Shown here one piece after another: positions 1 through 3,841 of a stretch of 5,083 bases of DNA. The first letter of the stretch is position 1. Each line of letters begins with the position of its first letter. The notes below the pieces were generated by a model. That model ran no database searches and was not told the DNA's origin. It saw nothing but the letters and a program-made list of their open reading frames with translations. Source of the stretch: Frankiales bacterium. GTDB taxonomy: Bacteria > Actinomycetota > Actinomycetes > Mycobacteriales > SCTD01. The stretch is taken from positions 1-5,083 of the forward strand of contig JAODNF010000434.1 of the NCBI GenBank assembly GCA_025464915.1, given 5' to 3'. The translations under genes were made by a program, and so were the position numbers.

Positions 1-137
1 ACGACGCCCTGGAAGCGCTGCACGCGGGAGCGGTTGCCCTCGACGACGCGGACGCCGACGTCGAGCGTGTCGCCCGGGCGGAAGTCCGGGACGTCGCTGC
101 GCAGCTGCGCCTTGTCGAGCTCGTCGAGGGTGTTCAT
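1..137 (-). CDS. rplS: 50S ribosomal protein L19, N-terminal part (runs off left edge)
   Basis: L19 is a structural protein of the large ribosomal subunit, near the 30S/50S interface. The first 45 codons are visible, starting at an ATG at 137-135. The peptide begins MNTLDELDKAQLRSDVPDF and continues through RPGDTLDVGVRVVEGNRSRVQRFQGV. The blocks FRPGDT, VRVVEGNRSRVQ.FQGV and the leading helix with QLRSDVP are the standard N-terminus of bacterial L19. The family is about 115-120 residues long, so roughly 60% lies outside the window. The Shine-Dalgarno sequence is weak; the best candidate is an AGG about 8 nt upstream. The gene lies 85 nt downstream of trmD in the same direction, the usual trmD-rplS order, so it is probably cotranscribed, with possible extra control in the gap. 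Identification is by conserved sequence and context and is firm despite truncation. Confidence 0.95.
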   Translation of the reverse strand, partial: MNTLDELDKAQLRSDVPDFRPGDTLDVGVRVVEGNRSRVQRFQGV

Positions 138-222
138 GGTCCAACCTGTCCAGTAGTGAGATGTCACAGTCGCGCCTCATCGGCGCGGAAGTGCGGGAGC
201 GGTCACCGACCGCAACAGCCCT
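138..222 (-). promoter_or_regulatory. trmD-rplS intergenic leader with three small inverted repeats
   Basis: This 85-nt gap holds three short hairpin candidates in the direction of rplS transcription. They are GCGGT/ACCGC (199-203 with 209-213, 5-nt loop), CGCGCC/GGCGCG (171-176 with 182-187, 5-nt loop) and GTGA/TCAC (156-159 with 164-167, 4-nt loop). None is followed by a T tract on the minus strand, so a classical intrinsic terminator is not supported. I could not find a convincing -35/-10 pair. The gap could be a leader controlling L19 translation, a processing site, or simply GC-rich sequence that folds by chance. Seen directly: the inverted repeats. Inferred: any function. Confidence 0.3.
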
Positions 223-933
223 CTATGGTGCCACAGACCCGGGCGGGTTCTCAAAGACCAGGTCAGGACGGCGCTCGCGGGTGCGGGCCAGGCCCTGCTC
301 GTGCCGCCAGGCGACGATCTCCCTGTGGTTGCCGCCCATCAGCACGGGCGGCACCTCGAGCCCCTCCCACACGGGTGGGCGGGTGTACGACGGTCCTTCC
401 AGGATCCCGTGGGAGAAGCTGTCGTCCTGGTGGGACGCCTCGTTGCCGAGGACGCCGGGGAGCAGTCGCGCCACCGCCTCGACGACGACGAGGACGGCGA
501 CCTCTCCGCCGGCGAGCACGTAGTCGCCGATCGAGATCTCGTCGACCCGCATCGTGCGCCTCGCGTGCTGGATGACCCGGTCGTCGATGCCCTCGTAGCG
601 GCCGCAGGCGAACGCCAGCCATGGCTCGCGACTGAGCTCCTGCGCCATCGCCTGGGTGAACGGCCGGCCGGACGGGGTGGGGACGACCAGGCGGGGTACG
701 TCGACGGGGCCCCGCAGGGCCGCCAGGGCGCGACCCCAGGGCTGCGGCTTCATCACCATGCCGGGACCGCCGCCGTAGGGGCTGTCGTCGACCGTGCGGT
801 GCACGTCGTCGGTCCACTGCCGCAGGTCGTGCACCCGCAGGTCGAGCGTGCCGCGCTCGATCGCCTTGCCCACGAGCGACTGGTGCAGCGGCTGCAGGTA
901 GTCGGGGAAGATCGTGACGACGTCGAGCTGCAT
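223..933 (-). CDS. trmD: tRNA (guanine-N1-)-methyltransferase TrmD
   Basis: TrmD is a cytoplasmic enzyme that transfers a methyl group from S-adenosylmethionine to N1 of G37 in tRNAs reading CNN/GG codons, which prevents +1 frameshifting. The 236-residue product is of normal length and opens MQLDVVTIFPDYLQPL. The SPOUT trefoil-knot fold is recognisable from YGGGPGM (53-59), the cofactor-binding GRYEGIDDR (111-119) and SIGDYVLAGGE (134-144). The flexible linker and catalytic region NEASHQDDSF (164-173) contain the aspartate of the DSF motif (D171), which aligns by eye with the catalytic Asp169 of the E. coli enzyme. YTRPPVWEGLEVPPVLMGGNH (183-203) and the C-terminal helical domain follow. All key residues look intact. 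The start ATG overlaps the rimM TGA by one base (TGATG), indicating translational coupling, and an AGGA at 946-943 lies 9 nt upstream. The gene ends with TAG at 225-223. Confidence 0.98.
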   Translation of the reverse strand: MQLDVVTIFPDYLQPLHQSLVGKAIERGTLDLRVHDLRQWTDDVHRTVDDSPYGGGPGMVMKPQPWGRALAALRGPVDVPRLVVPTPSGRPFTQAMAQELSREPWLAFACGRYEGIDDRVIQHARRTMRVDEISIGDYVLAGGEVAVLVVVEAVARLLPGVLGNEASHQDDSFSHGILEGPSYTRPPVWEGLEVPPVLMGGNHREIVAWRHEQGLARTRERRPDLVFENPPGSVAP

Positions 934-1523
934 CAGACCGGGTCCTGCTCGGGCGTCGGCTCCGTGAGCGCCAGCAGCCCCTCGGGCGGGTCCACGACCA
1001 GCTCGCCCTTGGCCAGGTCGACGGCCGGGACGATCGCCTTCACGAACGGCACCAGCACCTCGCGGTCACCGTCCTTGATGCTGAGGACGTCGCCCCCGGG
1101 CAGGTGCAGCACGTCGTCGACGTTGCCCAGCTCCGTACCGTCGGTGAGCACCGCGCGCAGGCCGACCAGGTCGGTGTCGTAGAAGTCGTCCTCGTCCTCG
1201 AGCGGCGGGAGCTCGCTGCGGTCGACGTGCAGCAGCGTGTCGCGCAGGACTTCGGCCTGGTTGCGATCGGCGATCCCCTCGAACGCGACGACGAGGTACT
1301 TGCCCTGGTACCTCGAGCTCTCGACGGTGAGCGTGCCCGTCTCGGTGGTGAGCGCGGCGCCATCGGCGAACCGGTCGTCCGGGTCGTCGGTGCGGACCTC
1401 GACGGTGACCTCGCCCTTGACGCCCTGGGGCCTGCCGATGCGCCCGACGACGACGAGGTCCGGTTCCCTGTCGGGCTCCGGACCTCGCGTCGGGCGTCGC
1501 TGACCGGCGACGCGGCGGGTCAT
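933..1523 (-). CDS. rimM: Ribosome maturation factor RimM
   Basis: RimM binds S19 in the 30S subunit and helps 16S rRNA 3'-domain maturation. The 196-residue product has the two expected domains. The N-terminal RimM beta barrel runs from about residue 22 to 106 and contains VVVGRIGRPQGVKGEV (24-39), a nearly canonical family signature. A PRC-barrel domain follows at about 113-187 (YDTDLVGLRAV, GNVDDVLHLPGGDVL, VLVPFVKAIVPAVDL, VVDPPEGLL). A basic, probably disordered N-terminal stretch of some 20 residues precedes the first domain. There is no later ATG or GTG before the conserved core, so the ATG at 1523 is the sensible start. A GAGG at 1537-1534, inside the khpA 3' end, is a plausible ribosome site. 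The gene starts 2 nt after khpA stops and overlaps trmD by 1 nt, so it sits inside a coupled operon. Confidence 0.97.
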   Translation of the reverse strand: MTRRVAGQRRPTRGPEPDREPDLVVVGRIGRPQGVKGEVTVEVRTDDPDDRFADGAALTTETGTLTVESSRYQGKYLVVAFEGIADRNQAEVLRDTLLHVDRSELPPLEDEDDFYDTDLVGLRAVLTDGTELGNVDDVLHLPGGDVLSIKDGDREVLVPFVKAIVPAVDLAKGELVVDPPEGLLALTEPTPEQDPV

Positions 1524-1525
1524 GC

Positions 1526-1765
1526 CTAGCGGACCTCGTCGGTGTCGACGACGTCGACGCGCACGCCCTTGCCGCCGAGGGCGGCGACGACGGTGCGCAG
1601 GGCCTTGGCGGTGCGACCGGAGCGACCGATCACCTTGCCGAGGTCGTCGGGGTTGACCCGCACCTCGAGGGTGCGGCCACGACGGCCGGAGACCATGTCG
1701 ACCGTGACGTCGTCAGGGTTGTCGACGATGCCCTTGACCAGGTGCTCGAGAGCGGCCTCGAGCAC
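1526..1765 (-). CDS. khpA: KH-domain RNA-binding protein KhpA
   Basis: This is a 79-residue single-KH-domain protein. The opening LEAALEHLVKGIVDNPDDV and the core VNPDDLGKVIGRSGRTAKALR (38-58), with the KH GxxG loop GRSG at 47-50, match the small KH protein encoded between rpsP and rimM in Actinobacteria and Firmicutes. In Firmicutes KhpA pairs with KhpB/Jag, binds many RNAs and affects cell elongation and division. The role in this organism is inferred from the family. The start is a GTG at 1765-1763. An in-frame TAA (the rpsP stop) directly precedes it, so no upstream start is possible. A GGAGG lies 5 nt before it, within the end of rpsP. The protein ends DVVDTDEVR, followed by TAG, 2 nt before rimM. 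Confidence 0.95.
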   Translation of the reverse strand: MLEAALEHLVKGIVDNPDDVTVDMVSGRRGRTLEVRVNPDDLGKVIGRSGRTAKALRTVVAALGGKGVRVDVVDTDEVR

Positions 1766-2326
1766 TTAGGCCTCCGCGGGGGTCTCGGTCTCGGCGACCG
1801 GGGCCTCCTCGGCGGCAGGAGCCTCGGCAGCCGGGGCCTCCTCGGCGGCGGGCGCCTCGACGGTCTCGGCAGCAGGCTCGGCGGCCGGAGCCTCGGGCGT
1901 CTGCTCGGCGGCGGGCGCCTCGGCAGCAGGCGCCTCGTCCTTCTTGGCGGCCTTCTTCTTCGGGGTGGTGGCGGCGCCACCGGCCTCGAGGTTCTCCTTG
2001 GCTGCGGCCTCGAAGGCGACGCGCTTGTCGACCTTGGGGGCAGCGACCTTCAGCGGCTCCGGGGCGGCCTCGCCCTTGAACTTCTGCCAGTCACCGGTCT
2101 TGCTGAGCAGCTTCTGCACGGGCTCGGTCGGCTGCGCGCCGACACCCAGCCAGTAGGCGGCGCGCTCGGCGTCGACCTGGAACATGGAGGGCTCCTCCTT
2201 GGGGTGGTACTTGCCGATCGTCTCGATGACCCGGCCGTCGCGCTTGGTGCGCGCGTCGGCCACGACGATGCGGTAGTACGGGGCGCGCATCTTGCCGAGG
2301 CGCATGAGCTTGATCTTGACGGCCAC
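1766..2326 (-). CDS. rpsP: 30S ribosomal protein S16 with long Ala/Pro/Glu-rich C-terminal extension
   Basis: S16 is a primary assembly protein of the 30S subunit and contacts 16S rRNA in the body of the particle. The 186-residue product starts at GTG 2326-2324, with AGGAG 10 nt upstream. The S16 fold is clear in residues 1-85: VKIKLMRLGKMRAPYYRIVVADARTKRDGR, followed by IETIGKYHPKEEP, then the region QVDAERAAYWLGVGAQPTEPVQKLLSKTGDW. S16 in many bacteria is only 80-90 residues. Here a further 100 residues follow: a linker (86-120), a lysine patch TPKKKAAKK (121-129), and an acidic low-complexity tail built from EAPAAE-type repeats (131-186). Extended S16 tails are common in Actinobacteria, so this is a lineage trait, not damage. 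The open frame continues upstream past the GTG, but that part is antisense to the divergent transporter and carries no S16 homology. The gene heads the visible operon. Confidence 0.97.
   Translation of the reverse strand: MAVKIKLMRLGKMRAPYYRIVVADARTKRDGRVIETIGKYHPKEEPSMFQVDAERAAYWLGVGAQPTEPVQKLLSKTGDWQKFKGEAAPEPLKVAAPKVDKRVAFEAAAKENLEAGGAATTPKKKAAKKDEAPAAEAPAAEQTPEAPAAEPAAETVEAPAAEEAPAAEAPAAEEAPVAETETPAEA
1769..1936 (-). repeat. Low-complexity repeat tract encoding the S16 (EAPAAE)n tail
   Basis: The last 56 codons of rpsP use almost only Ala, Glu and Pro, with a little Thr, Val and Gln. The DNA is internally repetitive: a 17-bp word beginning ggggcctcctcggc occurs at 1800-1816 and again at 1833-1849, a 33-bp period corresponding to 11 residues (EAPAAEAPAAE). 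Related, more diverged copies continue to about 1930. Such a tract can change length by slippage or unequal recombination, so tail length probably varies between close relatives. Confidence 0.7.
1771..1775 (-). promoter_or_regulatory. Shine-Dalgarno for khpA inside the rpsP 3' end
   Basis: On the minus strand GGAGG (1775-1771) is followed by the five bases CCTAA and then the khpA GTG. The site is embedded in the last S16 codons (Ala-Glu-Ala) and the spacer includes the rpsP stop codon. This supports GTG 1765 as the true start and suggests that ribosomes finishing rpsP reinitiate on khpA. Confidence 0.75.
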
Positions 2327-2336
2327 GTTCGTGGTT

Positions 2337-2341
2337 CTCCT
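2337..2341 (-). promoter_or_regulatory. Shine-Dalgarno deciding the GTG start of rpsP
   Basis: AGGAG (2341-2337) precedes the GTG at 2326 by 10 nt, or AGGAGA by 9 nt. It is the best ribosome site upstream of any S16-like codon. It fixes the start at valine codon 2326, so S16 begins (M)AVKIKLMRLG as in the family. The next in-frame start is the ATG eight codons in, which would remove the first conserved strand. Confidence 0.8.
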
Positions 2342-2479
2342 GGTGCTAAGACGGGTTGAGCGACCCGCGCACGCGTGGGGATGCGTCGCTGTCGACTCCG
2401 GTGCGGACACGCCGGGGACGGGTAGAGGGCCGTCGTCCAGCGGGAACTCGGTGACCAGTGTGCCAGAAGCACGCCTCGA

Positions 2480-2500
2480 CGCGTAGGGAAGACTCCCGCG
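2480..2500 (+). promoter_or_regulatory. Inverted repeat overlapping the MFS ribosome site
   Basis: The sequence GGGA-AGAC-TCCC (2486-2489 with 2494-2497) is flanked by further G/C bases that nearly pair (CGCG and GCG). The only purine-rich Shine-Dalgarno-like run ahead of the MFS start, GGGAAG at 2486-2491, is one arm of it. If it forms in RNA it could reduce initiation at the GTG at 2502. The stem is short, so chance is a real alternative. Confidence 0.25.
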
Positions 2501-2501
2501 A

Positions 2502-3776
2502 GTGACCTCCACCGCGCTCGAGGACCTCGCGCGGCACCCCGAGCCCCCGCTGTGGCGCACTCCCGGGCTCGCGGTCCTGTTCACCGCCTCGACCACCGCA
2601 CGGCTGGCCAACGAGGCGGCCCGGATCGCCCTCGTGCTGCTCGTCCTGGACCGGACCGGCTCGTCCTCCCTCGCCGGGGCGCTGGTCGCCGCCCTGACCC
2701 TGCCGGCCCTCGTCACCGGCCCGCTGCTGGGCGCGTGGCTGGACCGCACCCGGCACCGCCGCAGCGCTTTCGTCGCCAACGAGCTGCTGCTGACCTCGGC
2801 GCTGGTCGGCGTGCTGCTCGCCGCCGGTCATGCGTCGTCATGGTGCGTGGTGCTGCTCGGCGGCCTGGCCGGGCTCACCCTGCCGGTCCTGACGGGCGGC
2901 TTCACCGGCCTGATCGCGCCGCTGGTCCCGCCGGACCTGCTGCGCCGGGCGTACGGCGCGGAGTCGACGTCCTACAACGTGGCCGGCGTCGCCGGGCCGG
3001 GCCTGGCCGGCGCCGTGGCTGCCTGGTCGCCGGTGGCGGCGGCCCTGGTCTGCATCGGGCTCTCGGTCGTCGCGCTCGCCGCCGTGACGCGGGTCCCGAT
3101 GCCGCCGCCGTCCGGTGCCAGCGGGACCCTGCTGGGCACGGTCGCCGCCGGGCTCAGGCACCTCGCGACCACTCCCCCGCTGCGGTCCGTGACGGTCGCG
3201 ACGACGCTGTCCTTCCTCGGGATGGGCGCGTTCCCCGTGGTCTTCCCCGCCCTCGCGCAGCAGGTCGGGGCGTCCCGGGCGGCATCCGGTGCCCTCTTCA
3301 GCGGGTTCGCCATCGGTGCCCTGATCGGGTCCCTCGCGATGGCCGCGCGGTCACCCCGCACGGGGCCGCTTCGCCTGGCGATGCTGGGGATCAGCGGTCT
3401 GGTCGTCGTGTTCGCCGGCCTTGCCGTCGTACCATCCCTCGCCCTCGCGCTCGTGCTGATCGTCGTCGCCGGCGTGTTCGAGGGACCGGTCCTGTCCTCG
3501 ACGCTGACCGTCCGGGAGCAGCACTCGCCCTCGTGGATGCGCACGCAGGTCGTGACGACGGCGGCGTCGATAAAGTTCGGTGCGTACGCCCTGGGCGCCG
3601 CCATCGGCGGCCACGTGGTCGCGTCCGACGGCGGGCGGGCGGGCGTCTGGTTCGTGACGCTGATGCAGGTGGTCGGCGTCGTCGCCGGAGCGTTCGCGCT
3701 CGGCGGTCCGGCGCTGCGCCACCGCCTTGCGTCCGCTCGGGTGGACGACCGCGAGCATCCGCCGGGCGGACGCTAG
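2502..3776 (+). CDS. Major facilitator superfamily transporter, substrate unknown
   Basis: This is a 424-residue integral membrane protein of the MFS, most likely a secondary transporter of the drug or siderophore exporter type; the substrate cannot be read from sequence. It has a typical length and about 10-12 hydrophobic segments, for example near 22-49, 57-80, 91-109, 114-140, 158-197, 229-252, 262-282, 290-324, 356-373 and 381-402. The cytoplasmic motif A between TM2 and TM3 is recognisable as GAWLDRTRHRR (77-87), with the conserved Gly, Asp-Arg and Arg-Arg. The segment GLIAPLVPPDLLRRAYGAESTSYNVAGVAGPGLAG (136-170) resembles the MFS_1/MFS_3 loop and TM5 region. A proline-rich central loop (199-207) separates the halves. 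An in-frame TAG at 2484 makes GTG 2502 the first possible start. The last 16 residues lie in a duplicated 50-bp DNA repeat and are probably not part of the ancestral protein. It is divergent from rpsP and convergent with ffh, so it is likely transcribed alone. Confidence 0.88.
   Translation: MTSTALEDLARHPEPPLWRTPGLAVLFTASTTARLANEAARIALVLLVLDRTGSSSLAGALVAALTLPALVTGPLLGAWLDRTRHRRSAFVANELLLTSALVGVLLAAGHASSWCVVLLGGLAGLTLPVLTGGFTGLIAPLVPPDLLRRAYGAESTSYNVAGVAGPGLAGAVAAWSPVAAALVCIGLSVVALAAVTRVPMPPPSGASGTLLGTVAAGLRHLATTPPLRSVTVATTLSFLGMGAFPVVFPALAQQVGASRAASGALFSGFAIGALIGSLAMAARSPRTGPLRLAMLGISGLVVVFAGLAVVPSLALALVLIVVAGVFEGPVLSSTLTVREQHSPSWMRTQVVTTAASIKFGAYALGAAIGGHVVASDGGRAGVWFVTLMQVVGVVAGAFALGGPALRHRLASARVDDREHPPGGR
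3727..3776. repeat. 50-bp direct repeat, copy 1 (ends with MFS stop codon)
   Basis: Copy 1 of a tandem-like pair, 65 bp before copy 2 and identical to it at 48 of 50 positions. Its outer part is an inverted repeat: GCGTCCGCTCGG at 3729-3740 pairs with CCGGGCGGACGC at 3762-3773. That is 12 pairs including one T/G position, which is a G-U wobble in plus-strand RNA, around a 21-nt loop. It encodes MFS residues 409-424 and its final TAG is the MFS stop codon. Confidence 0.9.
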
Positions 3777-3838
3777 CGATCCCACTCCCTGTTGCGTCCG
3801 CTCGGGTGGACGACCGCGAGCGTCTGCCGGGCGGACGC
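3729..3838. terminator. Putative bidirectional terminator made of two tandem hairpins
   Basis: Two convergent genes end here, and two 12-bp GC-rich hairpins occupy almost the whole 61-bp gap plus the end of the MFS gene. Position and symmetry suit transcription termination or protection of 3' ends for both transcripts. Against it, no U tract follows either hairpin on either strand, and the loops are long (21 nt). U-less hairpin terminators have been proposed for actinobacteria, so the call stays tentative. Confidence 0.45.
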
Positions 3839-3841
3839 TAG
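3792..3841. repeat. 50-bp direct repeat, copy 2 (overlaps ffh stop codon)
   Basis: This copy differs from copy 1 only by two transitions, A to G at 3822 and C to T at 3825. Both fall in the loop or inner part, while the 12-bp stem arms (3794-3805 and 3827-3838) are unchanged. The CTAG at 3838-3841 provides the ffh TAG when read on the minus strand, whereas the matching CTAG in copy 1 provides the MFS TAG on the plus strand. Identity ends abruptly at both sides, and 15 bp of unrelated sequence separates the copies. Confidence 0.9.

Larger units (their letters stand above)
2327..2501. promoter_or_regulatory. Divergent promoter region between rpsP operon and MFS gene
   Basis: This 175-bp stretch must contain a promoter for the minus-strand ribosomal operon, and probably one for the plus-strand transporter, because the two start codons face away from each other. 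I see no confident -35/-10 hexamers on either strand. It does contain an 8-bp palindrome CACGCGTG (2370-2377) and a hairpin CGGGT/ACCCG (2352-2356 with 2363-2367, 6-nt loop) only 10 bases upstream of the rpsP Shine-Dalgarno, inside the expected rpsP 5' leader. A second hairpin sits just before the MFS start. The promoter assignment is inferred from gene orientation only. Confidence 0.5.

Noticed and set aside
301..1182. Plus-strand 293-residue open frame antisense to trmD and rimM
   Set aside because: It runs opposite two unmistakable genes, has no recognisable domain, and its His/Asp/Gly/Val-rich composition is what codon bias of the real genes produces on the other strand.
1742..2359. Plus-strand 205-residue Gly/Leu/Arg-rich open frame opposite rpsP
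   Set aside because: It is the antisense image of the EAPAAE repeat codons of S16; low complexity with no family signature.
2460..2501. Possible -35/-10 elements for the rpsP operon on the minus strand
   Set aside because: Candidate hexamers around TTCTGGCACACTGG match actinobacterial consensus poorly and their spacing is wrong, so I do not place a promoter.
2327..2779. Upstream extension of the rpsP frame to a 337-residue protein
   Set aside because: The extra 151 residues are antisense to the MFS gene and lack homology, while GTG 2326 has a good Shine-Dalgarno and gives the canonical S16 N-terminus.
2552..3841. Plus-strand 429-residue open frame in another frame of the MFS gene, ending in repeat copy 2
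   Set aside because: Arg/Ala/Gly-rich translation without membrane segments, a typical GC-rich shadow. The MFS frame has coherent hydrophobic segments and motif A.
3727..3841. CRISPR array or att site
   Set aside because: Only two units with a 15-bp gap and internal dyad symmetry; no array of spacers, no integrase and no tRNA gene nearby.
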